Assembly: GCF_009664365.1 (NCBI RefSeq)
Contig: NZ_CP044310.1
Location: forward strand, 2,057,001 to 2,121,000
Direction of reading: 5' to 3'
From: Paenibacillus xylanilyticus
GTDB lineage: Bacteria; Bacillota; Bacilli; Paenibacillales; Paenibacillaceae
DNA length: 64,000 bases
In this document: piece after piece, positions 27,024 through 36,347 of the stretch
How positions within the stretch are numbered: the stretch's first letter is position 1
Layout: each line of letters begins with the position of its first letter
The notes under the pieces: model-generated
Told to the model about the DNA's origin: nothing
Databases searched by the model: none
What the model saw: the letters and a program-made list of their open reading frames with translations, nothing else
Made by a program: the position numbers and the translations under genes

Positions 27024-27755
27024 ATGGCACAGCGTTTGCTAGTTATTGAAGATGAACCTACATTATCGAGATTACTTACGTACAACCTGACACAGGAAGG
27101 TTATGACGTTACCGCCGAGGATCATGGATCTTCAGGATATGACCGAGCAGTTTCCCAGGACTTTGATTTGATCCTGTTGGACCTGATGCTGCCAGGAATG
27201 AACGGTCTCGATATTCTGAACAAATTAAGAGTTCAAGGTGTAACTACACCCGTTATCATCCATACGGCGAAGAACGGTGAAGCCGAGGTGGTACAGGGTC
27301 TGAAATCCGGAGCTGACGACTATATTACGAAGCCCTTTGGCGTTTCGGAACTGCTTGCCAGAGTGGATGCCGTATTAAGGAGATATTCCAGTGGTGATGA
27401 CCTGCCGCAGCCAGAGGACAAGGACGGTTCACGAATTGTACTGGGCGAACTTGAGATCTATCCACTGAAGTATGAAGTGACGCTGGGTGGACAATCGATA
27501 AGTCTGCGTCCCAAGGAATTCGAGGTTTTGCTCTATTTGGCCAAGAAGCCAGGCGTTGTACTTACACGCGATGACCTGATGAATGCGGTCTGGGGCTTCG
27601 ATTATATTGGAGGCCAGCGTACCGTAGACGTCCATGTCAGTTCGTTACGTAAAAAGCTGGAGCTGGACCCGGAATCCGTACACATTGATTCCATTCGTGG
27701 TGTAGGTTATAAACTGGTTGTAAAAAGAAAAACTCCCCATCATTCAAGTTCGTAA
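27024..27755 (+). CDS. phoP: PhoP-like response regulator
   Basis: From the ATG at 27024 the product is 243 aa, an OmpR/PhoB-family regulator. The receiver domain has the acidic pair in VIEDEP, the phospho-acceptor Asp53 in LILLDLMLPG and the Lys in DYITKPFG. The C-terminal winged helix (about residues 140-235) includes LRPKEFEVLLYLAKKPG and RTVDVHVSSLRKKLE. It presumably controls phosphate-starvation genes by binding TTAACA-type repeats like those found in this locus. Its stop codon lies inside the loop of the terminator. Confidence 0.9.
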   Translation: MAQRLLVIEDEPTLSRLLTYNLTQEGYDVTAEDHGSSGYDRAVSQDFDLILLDLMLPGMNGLDILNKLRVQGVTTPVIIHTAKNGEAEVVQGLKSGADDYITKPFGVSELLARVDAVLRRYSSGDDLPQPEDKDGSRIVLGELEIYPLKYEVTLGGQSISLRPKEFEVLLYLAKKPGVVLTRDDLMNAVWGFDYIGGQRTVDVHVSSLRKKLELDPESVHIDSIRGVGYKLVVKRKTPHHSSS

Positions 27756-27775
27756 TGATCGGGGAGTTTTATTTT
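27728..27775 (+). terminator. intrinsic terminator overlapping the phoP stop
   Basis: AAACTCCCC pairs with GGGGAGTTT, extended inwards by ATCATT/AATGAT, and TTATTTT follows. The phoP TAA is in the loop. Confidence 0.85.
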
Positions 27776-27811
27776 ACGTTCAATTTACATAAACCTTTAT
27801 TTTCCTTTACA
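27773..27811 (+). promoter_or_regulatory. four-repeat PhoP box upstream of the CBS-chemoreceptor gene
   Basis: TTTACG, TTTACA, CTTTAT and TTTACA start at 27773, 27784, 27795 and 27806, exactly 11 bp apart with 5-bp spacers. This is the architecture of an activating PhoP binding site in B. subtilis (four TTAACA-like repeats upstream of the -10). Confidence 0.75.
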
Positions 27812-27904
27812 TAGAGGGAGTAGCATGAACTTGTCCGAGTGATTCTTAGGACCTACATAACCCATCTCAGGACGGAGCTCATACGTAAAGGAGATTGCGC
27901 ATTT

Positions 27905-29080
27905 ATGCCCACGTTGCTCGAAGAGAAGCCTGATCTATCCGTAGAAGTTACATATAAGCATGAGCATGATTCGATTCGTTTAACTCAGGATGATCTTACA
28001 GAATTAACCCTTAACAATCAGGTGTCCATCCGAGAATACTGCCGTCAGGTTCCCATGGTGGGGGTGCATACCACCTGTGGAGAGGCTGCCAGCATACTGA
28101 GTCAGGAACAGAAATATCCATGTGTAATATTGGGTGATGATGAGAATCGCCCGCTGGGGTTATTGATGCGGGAAACCTTGTATCGAATACTGAATGGACG
28201 TTTCGCCGCGGACTTGTTTTATCGCAAGTCCATATCACATGTTGCTGATTCATCTCCGGTAGTCGTGGATGTACGAGCTGATGCGCCAGAAGTGATTGAT
28301 GTAGCTTTGTCACGAAGTGAGGAGCATTTCTATGATTGCATCATTGTAACGGAGGAGAACAGGGTGCTTGGCGTATTAACCATGCGGGATCTCATGTCCC
28401 TTTCAAGAAGGATGCAGCACGAGGCTGGAGAAGAGCGCGTTCACACCATTACCGAGAGCCAGAAAGAGATATCCCGGATTCATGAGTCGATCACGAAGCT
28501 GGTTCAATCCGCCGGAAAGACAGGAGAAGATGCGAAACAAATTATTCAATTGTCTGAACAGGGCGCAAGCAGTCTTATGCAGGTTGAGGCTTCTTATAAC
28601 CGTGTACATCAGCACATGGGAGGGCAGCGCCAGCATGCGAATGATATGTTGATCTCCATCGAAACCGGAGCGGGCATGGCACATTCCATTCGATCTCTGG
28701 CCGATCAGAGTGCATTGCTTGCGATGAATGCTTCCATTGAGGCAGCTCACGCTGGCGAGTATGGGCGAGGCTTTCAAGTGGTAGCCGGTGAGATTCGGGC
28801 CTTAGCCAAACAAACACGTGAGGTTGCGGGAGCTATGTCCTCCTTGCTCGAAGGGATCGGTGAATTAACCAGACAAACCGTTGAACTGGTTCGCGCCAGT
28901 GCTGCTGAAATTGACGACAGCTCCGTACATGTTACCGAGGGAAGTGCCGCTTTCAATCGTTTAAACTCTGCCGTGGAAGGTATGCTTCATATTGCTGCCA
29001 ACATTGCAGAGGAAGGCAAGCAGACTGGAGAAGTGGCGGATTATATTCGAAAAAAACTGGAGTCTATGATTTCCGGATGA
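27905..29080 (+). CDS. soluble CBS-pair / methyl-accepting chemoreceptor fusion
   Basis: From the ATG at 27905 (AAAGGAG 11 nt upstream) the product is 391 aa with no transmembrane segment. Residues about 40-185 form two CBS motifs (VGVHTTCGEAASILSQEQKYPCVILGDD and DCIIVTEENRVLGVLTMRDLM). From about 195 to the end is a coiled-coil MCP signalling domain with the hairpin tip LADQSALLAMNASIEAAHAGEYGRGFQVVAGEIRALA. CBS pairs usually bind adenine nucleotides, so this could report energy or nucleotide state to the chemotaxis machinery. The PhoP-type box upstream and its place between phoP and pstB tie it to phosphate starvation by inference. Confidence 0.88.
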   Translation: MPTLLEEKPDLSVEVTYKHEHDSIRLTQDDLTELTLNNQVSIREYCRQVPMVGVHTTCGEAASILSQEQKYPCVILGDDENRPLGLLMRETLYRILNGRFAADLFYRKSISHVADSSPVVVDVRADAPEVIDVALSRSEEHFYDCIIVTEENRVLGVLTMRDLMSLSRRMQHEAGEERVHTITESQKEISRIHESITKLVQSAGKTGEDAKQIIQLSEQGASSLMQVEASYNRVHQHMGGQRQHANDMLISIETGAGMAHSIRSLADQSALLAMNASIEAAHAGEYGRGFQVVAGEIRALAKQTREVAGAMSSLLEGIGELTRQTVELVRASAAEIDDSSVHVTEGSAAFNRLNSAVEGMLHIAANIAEEGKQTGEVADYIRKKLESMISG

Positions 29081-29158
29081 GGATTGTAATCAGAGATAGA
29101 CATCATTTACCATCTATGATCGTAATGGGAAGGTCATGGCTTGTGAAGGATGTCTTTT

Positions 29159-29197
29159 TTTACATTCCGTTAACACGAAAGTGATACTCTTTTTACA
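29159..29197 (+). promoter_or_regulatory. four-repeat PhoP box upstream of pstB
   Basis: TTTACA, TTAACA, GTGATA and TTTACA begin at 29159, 29170, 29181 and 29192, again an exact 11-bp period. The third repeat is degenerate. The box lies about 115 bp ahead of pstB. Confidence 0.75.
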
Positions 29198-29312
29198 TTG
29201 AGAAGGTAGGATATTAAGGATGACCGAGAAACTGAAAGTTATTGATCAGGCCTCGGCCTCAACGTAAAGGGAGCTTGGTTTTGTCCCTCCAGCGAAGGAG
29301 AAGTGAACATCC

Positions 29313-30068
29313 ATGAAGGAACTCATTCACATTGAAGGACTTAATTTGTACTATGATACGCATCATGCGCTTAAAAATATATCAATGGACCTGCCGGAAC
29401 GAACTGTAACGGCATTCATCGGACCGTCAGGTTGTGGTAAATCCACACTGCTCCGTACGTTAAACCGGATGAATGACATGATTCCGGGAGTACGTGTCGA
29501 GGGACAAGTTCTGCTCGATGGATCGGATATCTACAGTAATGAAATCGAAGTTGAAACGCTGCGCAAACGAGTAGGCATGGTGTTTCAGCAGCCCAATCCT
29601 TTTCCAAAATCAATCTATGATAATGTCGCATATGGCCCACGTTTGCACGGTGTTACCCAGAAGGCGGAGCTGGATCAGCTGGTTGAGCAAAGTCTTGTAC
29701 ACGCTGCATTGTGGGATGAAGTCAAGGATGTACTCAAGAAATCGGCGCTTAGTCTGTCGGGCGGTCAGCAGCAGCGTCTCTGTATTGCACGCGCCCTCGC
29801 GGTACAACCTGATGTACTGCTGATGGATGAAGCCACTTCGGCCCTGGACCCCATCTCGACATTAAAGATCGAGGAACTGGTCAAGGAACTGCACAACAAG
29901 TACACCATCGTCATGGTAACCCATAACATGCATCAGGCTGCCCGCGTATCGGGTAAGACTGTGTTTTTCCTGAATGGTGAGGTTGTGGAGGCCGCTGATA
30001 CAGAAACGCTGTTCTCCACGCCCCAGGATTCCCGAACCGAGGATTATATATCCGGACGGTTCGGTTAA
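29313..30068 (+). CDS. pstB: phosphate ABC transporter ATP-binding protein
   Basis: PstB energises the PstSCAB high-affinity phosphate importer. The 251-aa product has Walker [10 protein letters not shown], the signature LSGGQQQR, Walker [14 protein letters not shown] and the PstB-typical [20 protein letters not shown]. pstS, pstC and pstA are not in this window, so this copy either serves permease genes elsewhere or is a second pstB, as in B. subtilis where two PstB genes exist. It is followed by phoU and preceded by a PhoP-type box. AAGGAG is 12 nt from the ATG. Confidence 0.95.
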   Translation: MKELIHIEGLNLYYDTHHALKNISMDLPERTVTAFIGPSGCGKSTLLRTLNRMNDMIPGVRVEGQVLLDGSDIYSNEIEVETLRKRVGMVFQQPNPFPKSIYDNVAYGPRLHGVTQKAELDQLVEQSLVHAALWDEVKDVLKKSALSLSGGQQQRLCIARALAVQPDVLLMDEATSALDPISTLKIEELVKELHNKYTIVMVTHNMHQAARVSGKTVFFLNGEVVEAADTETLFSTPQDSRTEDYISGRFG

Positions 30069-30132
30069 GCAAGCTAAATTCGAACGAACCCGGCGTATCC
30101 GGAGATGATGGACAAGGGGGACATGGAAACCT

Positions 30133-30792
30133 ATGATTCGCAGAAAAGAATTTGATCAGGAGCTTGAAGAGCTTCGCATTTTGCTTCGGCAAATGGGTGA
30201 GCATGTAGGGACGGCATTGGATGGTGCCATCGAGAGTTTACGGACATTGGATGCTGAGAAAGCTCAGGTCATCATCAAGAATGATGCGAATCTGAATGCG
30301 CTGGAAGACAAAATCATGGAACTGGGCTCCAAGCTGATTATTACCCAGCAGCCAGTCGCGAAGGATCTGCGCCGTATTATTGTGGCGTTCAAAATCTCAA
30401 GTGATCTCGAGCGTATGGGCGATCTCGCCTTGGACGTTGCCAAAGTTACGCTTCGTATGGAAGGACAGGAGCTGATTAAGCCATTGGTGGATATCCCGCG
30501 TATGGCGGAAATCGTCAAAGAGATGATTGATGAATCCATCGAGTCATTCCTGAAGGAAAATACGGATCTGGCTTACAAAATGGCACAAACGGATGATCAG
30601 GTTGACCAGCTGTACAGTCATATGATTGGCGATCTATACAGTTTCATGACCTCTCATCCAACTCAGGCTTCTCAAGCCATGCTGCTCATGTTGGTAGGAC
30701 GGTATATTGAACGCATAGGTGATCATGCAACCAACATTGGGGAGAGCACGGTTTATCTGGTAACAGGTAAACGTCCGGATCTGAACCAATAA
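30133..30792 (+). CDS. phoU: phosphate-signalling complex protein PhoU
   Basis: PhoU is a helical negative modulator linking the Pst transporter with PhoR. The 219-aa product consists of two similar three-helix bundles. The family metal-ligand motifs are EDKIMELGSKLI in the first half and DDQVDQLYSHM in the second. FKISSDLERMGDLALDVAKV and YIERIGDHATNIGE are the paired E/DxxxD segments. It lies 65 bp downstream of pstB and is closed by a terminator, so pstB-phoU is likely one operon. Confidence 0.95.
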   Translation: MIRRKEFDQELEELRILLRQMGEHVGTALDGAIESLRTLDAEKAQVIIKNDANLNALEDKIMELGSKLIITQQPVAKDLRRIIVAFKISSDLERMGDLALDVAKVTLRMEGQELIKPLVDIPRMAEIVKEMIDESIESFLKENTDLAYKMAQTDDQVDQLYSHMIGDLYSFMTSHPTQASQAMLLMLVGRYIERIGDHATNIGESTVYLVTGKRPDLNQ

Positions 30793-30842
30793 TCATTAAC
30801 GGCAAATCATTGGAATTGGGGACGATTTGCTGCAAAAACAAG

Positions 30843-30900
30843 GGACTTTCTCCCGGCGGCCTGCACACGACAGGCTGTCTGTGGAGAGAGTTCTTTTTTT
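30843..30900 (+). terminator. intrinsic terminator after phoU
   Basis: GGACTTTCTCC pairs with GGAGAGAGTTC, with an inner GCCTG/CAGGC helix, and TTTTTTT follows. Confidence 0.8.
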
Positions 30901-31014
30901 GCTGGATGGAATGTGTAAAAAGATGCCCAATCTTTTTTGTTGTAACAGGTGTGTATGTTATCATGAGAGTAGATGTACTTGAGGGTTTGACCATACGATA
31001 CGTGAGGTGCTGGA

Positions 31015-33669
31015 ATGGAAAAGTTTATTCTCATAGATGGAAATAGCATTATTTACCGGGCATTTTTTGCAATGCCTCCTCTGACGAATTCGAAAGGGCT
31101 GCATACCAATGCGGTGTATGGCTTCACCACCATGCTGCTCCGATTGCTGGAAGAGCATAAGCCAACCCATGTTATGGTGGCATTTGATGCCGGTAAGGTC
31201 ACTTTCCGTCACGAAGGATATCAGGAGTATAAGGGTGGCCGCGAAAAAACACCACCCGAGCTGTCGGAACAGTTTCCATTACTCAAAGAATTGCTGCAAG
31301 GACTGGGTATTGCCCAGTTTGAGCTGGCCGGGTTTGAAGCGGACGATATCATCGGAACGTTAACCAAACGCGCAGACGAGGCTGGAAGACAGGTACTGGT
31401 TGTATCGGGTGACAAGGATATGCTGCAGCTTGCCTCCGAACATGTACATATCGGTCTCACGCGCAAAGGGGTAACGGAAATCGAACTGTATGACCCTGCT
31501 CAAATTAAGGAACGGTATGGTCTAACGCCACTCCAAATCATTGATCTCAAAGGTCTGATGGGCGATGCGTCGGATAATATTCCGGGTATTCCCGGAGTCG
31601 GAGAGAAAACAGCGTTGAAGCTGCTGCATCAGTTCGGATCGGTAGAAGATGTGTTGAACGGGACAAGTGAACTGAAAGGCAAGATGAAAGAAAAGATTGA
31701 AGCCCACGCCGAAGATGCTCGGATGAGCAAACAACTGGCGACGATTCACCGGGAAGTTCCGCTGGAACAGACTTGGGAGGATATGCAATTTGCTGGATTA
31801 AAAGAAGAACAGGCTGGTCCTGCACTGGCCAAGCTGGAATTCAAATCCTTGCTTGAACGCTTGTCATTCAGTGGGAGTGTAGGCTCTGCAGCTGAAGCGG
31901 TACCGGCTGCCGAAGTGGAATCCACGATCGCTACAGAAGAAACGATTGGTGATCTCTTTGCCTCCCTAGAATCCATAGATGTACTCCACGTGGAGACCCA
32001 TGGTGATAATCCGCATCAAGCGAGATTGATTGGGGTAGCGATTGGATCTGGTGAGACGTATATCTTCCTGTCACCGGAAGTATTAAACGCTGAAGCTGCG
32101 GCTCCGGTGCGAGAATGGCTTGGTAATTCGGACAAGCCCAAACGTGGTTATGATTTGCACCGCGTCGATCTGGCTCTGCACGCGCATGGCCTTGAATTCG
32201 CCGGAGCATCCTTCGATGTGCAGCTTGCTGCCTACTTGCTTGACCCGACGGAATCCAATCAAACCATTAGCGGCTTGACTTCGAAGTATGGCTTGCCTTC
32301 CCTTGCTGAAGACGACACGGTTATGGGCAAAGGTGCAAGATACAAGGTGCCTGATGTAGAAATCCTTGGCGATTTCCTGTGCCGTAAGGCAGCTGCCGTG
32401 GCTGCCATTATTCCTCTTCAGGAGCAGGCACTTGAGAATGATGAGATGAACGCGCTCTTTCACGATTTGGAGATGCCGTTATCACGTATTCTGGCAGACA
32501 TGGAGAAACAAGGAATCAAAGCCAATACGGCAGACCTGCAGGCCTTGGGCCGTGAGTTCGAGGAACAGATCAGCAGGCTGATGGCGGAGATTTACCGACT
32601 TTCCGGTACGGAATTCAACCTGAATTCCCCCAAACAGCTCGGTGAGATTTTATTCGATAAGCTCGGCCTTCCTGTGGTGAAGAAAACCAAAACAGGTTAT
32701 TCCACTGATGCAGAAGTTCTGGAAAAGCTGGCTCCATATCATGACGTCGTACAGCTGATCCTTCAATATCGTCAGCTTGCGAAGCTGCAGTCCACCTATG
32801 TAGAGGGTCTCCTCAAGGAAATTTCGGATCGGGACGGCAAGGTCCATACGTATTACCGGCAGACGATCGCTGCGACAGGGCGTCTCAGCAGTCAGTTCCC
32901 GAACTTGCAGAACATTCCGATCCGTCTGGAAGAAGGACGCAAAATCCGGAAGGTGTTTGTTCCTTCCGAGCCAGGCTGGTCCATTTTGGCTGCCGACTAT
33001 TCCCAGATTGAATTGCGTGTACTTGCCCATATTTCGGATGACGAACGGCTCAAGGAAGCTTTTGTTCATGATATGGATATTCATACCAAAACAGCTTCTG
33101 ACGTATTCGGAGTGAAGGCCGAAGAGGTGGACAGCGACATGCGTCGTTCAGCCAAGGCTGTTAACTTCGGAATCGTGTATGGTATTAGCGACTACGGGTT
33201 ATCCCAGAATCTGAACATTACCCGTAAAGAGGCAGCCCAGTTTATCGATCAATACTTTGAAGTGTTCCAGGGCGTTCGTCGATATATGGACGACATTGTG
33301 AAGGAAGCACGCCAGGATGGCTTTGTCAAAACGCTGCTGGAACGCCGCCGCTACCTGCCTGAGATCAATGCAAGCAATTTTAATCTGCGTTCCTTCGCTG
33401 AGCGTACAGCGATGAATACCCCGATCCAGGGGACAGCCGCAGACATTATCAAGCTTGCCATGGTGCAGATGGATGAAGCGCTGCGTGAACGCCAATTGAA
33501 GAGCCGCATGCTGCTTCAGGTACATGACGAACTTGTATTTGAAGTACCTGCGGATGAGCTGGAGCTAATGAAGGAATTGGTGCCTTCCGTTATGGAAAAA
33601 GCTTTGGAGCTCTCGGTACCACTCAAGGCAGAAGTCAGTTTCGGGGAAAACTGGTACGAAGCCAAATAA
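31015..33669 (+). CDS. polA: DNA polymerase I
   Basis: The 884-aa product has an N-terminal 5' nuclease (residues about 1-295, FILIDGNSIIYRAFFAMPPL and GLMGDASDNIPGIPGVGEKTA), a degenerate 3'-5' exonuclease domain (about 315-465) and a family A polymerase domain (about 480-884). Polymerase motifs are AADYSQIELRVLAH (motif A), RRSAKAVNFGIVYGISDYG (O helix) and LLQVHDELVFE (motif C). In the exonuclease domain the DxE motif is replaced by HVE at about 325-327 and the third acidic site appears lost, as in the Bacillus/Geobacillus enzymes that lack proofreading. polA follows the pho cluster as in B. subtilis. Confidence 0.96.
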   Translation: MEKFILIDGNSIIYRAFFAMPPLTNSKGLHTNAVYGFTTMLLRLLEEHKPTHVMVAFDAGKVTFRHEGYQEYKGGREKTPPELSEQFPLLKELLQGLGIAQFELAGFEADDIIGTLTKRADEAGRQVLVVSGDKDMLQLASEHVHIGLTRKGVTEIELYDPAQIKERYGLTPLQIIDLKGLMGDASDNIPGIPGVGEKTALKLLHQFGSVEDVLNGTSELKGKMKEKIEAHAEDARMSKQLATIHREVPLEQTWEDMQFAGLKEEQAGPALAKLEFKSLLERLSFSGSVGSAAEAVPAAEVESTIATEETIGDLFASLESIDVLHVETHGDNPHQARLIGVAIGSGETYIFLSPEVLNAEAAAPVREWLGNSDKPKRGYDLHRVDLALHAHGLEFAGASFDVQLAAYLLDPTESNQTISGLTSKYGLPSLAEDDTVMGKGARYKVPDVEILGDFLCRKAAAVAAIIPLQEQALENDEMNALFHDLEMPLSRILADMEKQGIKANTADLQALGREFEEQISRLMAEIYRLSGTEFNLNSPKQLGEILFDKLGLPVVKKTKTGYSTDAEVLEKLAPYHDVVQLILQYRQLAKLQSTYVEGLLKEISDRDGKVHTYYRQTIAATGRLSSQFPNLQNIPIRLEEGRKIRKVFVPSEPGWSILAADYSQIELRVLAHISDDERLKEAFVHDMDIHTKTASDVFGVKAEEVDSDMRRSAKAVNFGIVYGISDYGLSQNLNITRKEAAQFIDQYFEVFQGVRRYMDDIVKEARQDGFVKTLLERRRYLPEINASNFNLRSFAERTAMNTPIQGTAADIIKLAMVQMDEALRERQLKSRMLLQVHDELVFEVPADELELMKELVPSVMEKALELSVPLKAEVSFGENWYEAK

Positions 33670-33782
33670 CAAACGGTTTATATTTCGGTTTATTTACAAA
33701 CATTTCCTCACAAGGATTCGACATAAGAAGGGGTCCCGCTGAAGCTCAACTTCCGTTATAATATAGGGGAGGTGAGAACATC

Positions 33783-34613
33783 ATGCCGGAATTACCGGAA
33801 GTCGAAACAGTCAGAAGAACATTGAATCAGCTTGTTGTAGGTAAGACCATTGAACGCGTAACCGTTAACTTGCCGCGTATCATTCAGCGGCCGGACGATA
33901 TAGATGCATTTGCACTGGAACTCGCAGGACACACCATCATCGGAGTGGAGCGCAGAGGGAAGTTTTTACGGATTTTGTTGGACGGGCTGGTACTGGTCTC
34001 TCATCTGCGGATGGAAGGTCGATACGGCGTATACGAGCAGCACGAAGAAGTAGAGAAGCATACCCATGTTATCTTTCACTTCACAGATGGTACGGAATTA
34101 AGATACAAGGACGTACGTCAGTTTGGAACCATGCATTTGTTTGCAGCGGGCGAAGAGCTCGTATCCAAACCTTTGTTGAAGCTCGGCCTTGAGCCACTGG
34201 ATCCGGCATTTACCGTGGCCGCATTTCGTGAGGCGGTTGGTAAACGGACAACCAAAATCAAGGCTGTATTGTTAAATCAGGCATATGTCGTTGGCATCGG
34301 GAATATTTATGTGGACGAAGCCCTTTTTCGGGCAGGCATTCACCCCGAAACCATTGCCAAGACGCTGACTGAAGCCCAATTGACGGTGCTGCACGAGGCT
34401 ATTGTAGCTACGCTGCAGGATGCCGTGAATGCGGGCGGATCCTCCATCAAATCGTATGTTAATGGACAAGGTGAGATGGGCATGTTTCAGCATCAACTGA
34501 AAATCTATGGTCGCAAATCCGAGCCTTGTACAACGTGTGGTACATTGATTGAGAAAAGCGTTGTTGGCGGTCGCGGGACGCATTACTGTCCGAAGTGCCA
34601 ACCACTAAAGTAA
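33783..34613 (+). CDS. mutM: formamidopyrimidine-DNA glycosylase
   Basis: MutM/Fpg removes 8-oxoguanine and other oxidised purines from DNA and cleaves the abasic site. The 276-aa product starts MPELPEVETVRR, which exposes the catalytic Pro2 and Glu3. It has LVSHLRMEGRYGVY, the H2TH region (NIYVDEALFRAGIHP) and a C-terminal CTTCG...YCPKC zinc finger from about residue 245. The polA-mutM-ytaF-coaE order is conserved with Bacillus. GGGGAGG precedes the ATG by about 9 nt. Confidence 0.97.
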   Translation: MPELPEVETVRRTLNQLVVGKTIERVTVNLPRIIQRPDDIDAFALELAGHTIIGVERRGKFLRILLDGLVLVSHLRMEGRYGVYEQHEEVEKHTHVIFHFTDGTELRYKDVRQFGTMHLFAAGEELVSKPLLKLGLEPLDPAFTVAAFREAVGKRTTKIKAVLLNQAYVVGIGNIYVDEALFRAGIHPETIAKTLTEAQLTVLHEAIVATLQDAVNAGGSSIKSYVNGQGEMGMFQHQLKIYGRKSEPCTTCGTLIEKSVVGGRGTHYCPKCQPLK

Positions 34614-34985
34614 CCCAAAGATGATACCAATTGAAATTGTCGTTTACACGTCTACGGAGAGGGCAGAAAAAAACTGGAGAAGCGAAGCGTTCACCTACAA
34701 GCTTTCTGCAAGAAAGCTACATCGAAAGCATAGGCTATCACCGGATTTCCCCTTGGGGGAACGAAATATAAAAAATCTGGGGATAACAGTGATCGGAAGT
34801 ATATTCTGTTATCGTAGTAGTTAATGTAATCTGCAAGCTTGAATTTGTGCCGAAAGAACGAAATGATTAAAACGTAGCACCCATGGATTACTCCCTCCAT
34901 ATACTGATATGGCAGAAATAAGCGGGCGAATACCTATCTGTAACGGTAGGTGGAAACGAGTTCCCGCACAGGGGAGGAATCCGGG
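34614..34985 (+). promoter_or_regulatory. structured 372-bp leader between mutM and ytaF
   Basis: No real gene is seen. Several stems stand out: AGCTTTC/GAAAGCT at 34699-34718, GATAACAG/CTGTTATC at 34783-34811, and a compact two-tier hairpin at 34922-34967 (outer GCGGG/CCCGC, inner ACCTATC/GGTAGGT with internal loops). The last ends a few bases before the GGGGAGGA ribosome binding site of ytaF. The family is related to manganese exporters, but I could not match the yybP-ykoY riboswitch consensus. Confidence 0.45.
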
Positions 34986-35741
34986 GTGCTGCATCATTTT
35001 ATTTCATTGCTGGCGCTTGCTTTGGCGCTTAGTTTAGATGGTTTTGGTGTCGGGATTACATACGGGCTGCGCAGGACGAAGATCCCGCTGTTATCCATTG
35101 CTGTCATCTCCATTTGTTCGGGGTTGGTCATTGCGTTGTCCATGCAGGTGGGAGTTTTGTTATCCCATGTGGTATCTCCTGATATGGCTTCGTTCGTTGG
35201 TGCGGTTATTCTGATTGCCATCGGTGCGTGGTCATTAATACAGTTAATCCGTAAGCAGGGGAAGGATCGCCTCGAATCGGAAGAGGGAACGGAAGTAGTC
35301 GGAGATGAAGAGCAAGTAATCGATGCAGCGCCGGTCAAAGGCAGAAATCAAGTGCTGGCACTTGATCTTGAACCATCTGCATCCGGCGGATCGCTGGAAC
35401 GCATGGTATTTACACTGGAACTGCGGAAATTAGGTGTTGTCATTCAAATATTACGCAGTCCTTCCAAAGCGGATATGGACAATTCGGGAAGCATATCCAC
35501 CCAGGAGGCGATGTGGCTTGGAATCGCGCTGTCACTGGATGCCTTCGGTGCAGGGCTCGGAGCTGCTTTGCTCGGTTTCCCCACATTGTGGACTGCACTT
35601 GTCATCGCGCTGTTCAGTGGCGCATTTCTGTTAATAGGCATGAAAGTCGGATTACGCTTTTCAGCACTGCGCTGGATGAGAAGACTGTCCGTACTTCCTG
35701 CGTTGTTACTGATGATAATGGGAATAATGAAGCTGTTATGA
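34986..35741 (+). CDS. ytaF: YtaF-like sporulation membrane protein (MntP-related)
   Basis: From the GTG at 34986, 8 nt after GGGGAGGA, the product is 251 aa. Two three-helix repeats flank a hydrophilic centre (about residues 95-170). Each repeat carries the family signature: LALALSLDGFGVGITYGLR near the start and GIALSLDAFGAGLGAALLG after the centre. YtaF belongs to the family that includes the manganese exporter MntP and is associated with sporulation in Bacillus. Its transported ion is unproven. coaE follows after 9 bp. Confidence 0.88.
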   Translation: MLHHFISLLALALALSLDGFGVGITYGLRRTKIPLLSIAVISICSGLVIALSMQVGVLLSHVVSPDMASFVGAVILIAIGAWSLIQLIRKQGKDRLESEEGTEVVGDEEQVIDAAPVKGRNQVLALDLEPSASGGSLERMVFTLELRKLGVVIQILRSPSKADMDNSGSISTQEAMWLGIALSLDAFGAGLGAALLGFPTLWTALVIALFSGAFLLIGMKVGLRFSALRWMRRLSVLPALLLMIMGIMKLL

Positions 35742-35750
35742 GGTGAAACG

Positions 35751-36347
35751 ATGAATATTGGCTTAACCGGCGGGATCGCAACGGGAAAGAGCAGTGTTTC
35801 CGCCCTTCTTGCCAGTAAGGGAGCGCTGCTGATTGATGCAGACGTGATTGCCCGGGAGGTCATGATGCCCGGGCATCCTGTTTTGGCTGCCGCTGTTCAG
35901 CGGTTTGGACAAGCCATATTAAATGAAGACGGGACACTGGACCGGAAAAAGCTGGGCAGCATTGTGTTTCAAAATCCCGATGAGCGTAAAGCCCTCGAGG
36001 CAATAACACATCCGGCTATTCGCCAGGAGATGCGGGAACGTGCTGCTGCATATGAAGAGGCCTATCCGGACAAGCTTGTGGTATCGGATATACCTTTATT
36101 GTTTGAATCCGGTCTGGAAAAAGGATTTGATGAGGTTGTCGTTGTTTACGTTCCAAGATCCGTGCAGCGGGAGCGGCTGATGAGCCGGGATGGCATGACA
36201 GAGGAACAGGCTGACGCCCGTATTAACGCGCAGATGGATATTGAACATAAGAAGCAGCGTGCTGACGTGGTCATTGACAACAGCGGCTTATGGTCGGAGA
36301 CGGAGCAGCAGGTTATTTCATTTTTGCATCATAAGGGTCTGATATGA
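35751..36347 (+). CDS. coaE: dephospho-CoA kinase
   Basis: CoaE phosphorylates the 3'-hydroxyl of dephospho-CoA in the last step of coenzyme A synthesis. The 198-aa product has the P-loop GLTGGIATGKSS at residues 4-15, the LIDADVIAREV segment, and the LID and CoA-domain motifs PLLFESGLEKGFDEVVVVY and DVVIDNSG. It overlaps the next gene by four bases (ATGA), indicating coupling. AGGTG precedes the ATG. Confidence 0.96.
   Translation: MNIGLTGGIATGKSSVSALLASKGALLIDADVIAREVMMPGHPVLAAAVQRFGQAILNEDGTLDRKKLGSIVFQNPDERKALEAITHPAIRQEMRERAAAYEEAYPDKLVVSDIPLLFESGLEKGFDEVVVVYVPRSVQRERLMSRDGMTEEQADARINAQMDIEHKKQRADVVIDNSGLWSETEQQVISFLHHKGLI

Noticed and set aside
34614-34985. Manganese riboswitch (yybP-ykoY) before ytaF
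   Set aside because: The conserved loop sequences of that riboswitch could not be found; only generic stems are visible.
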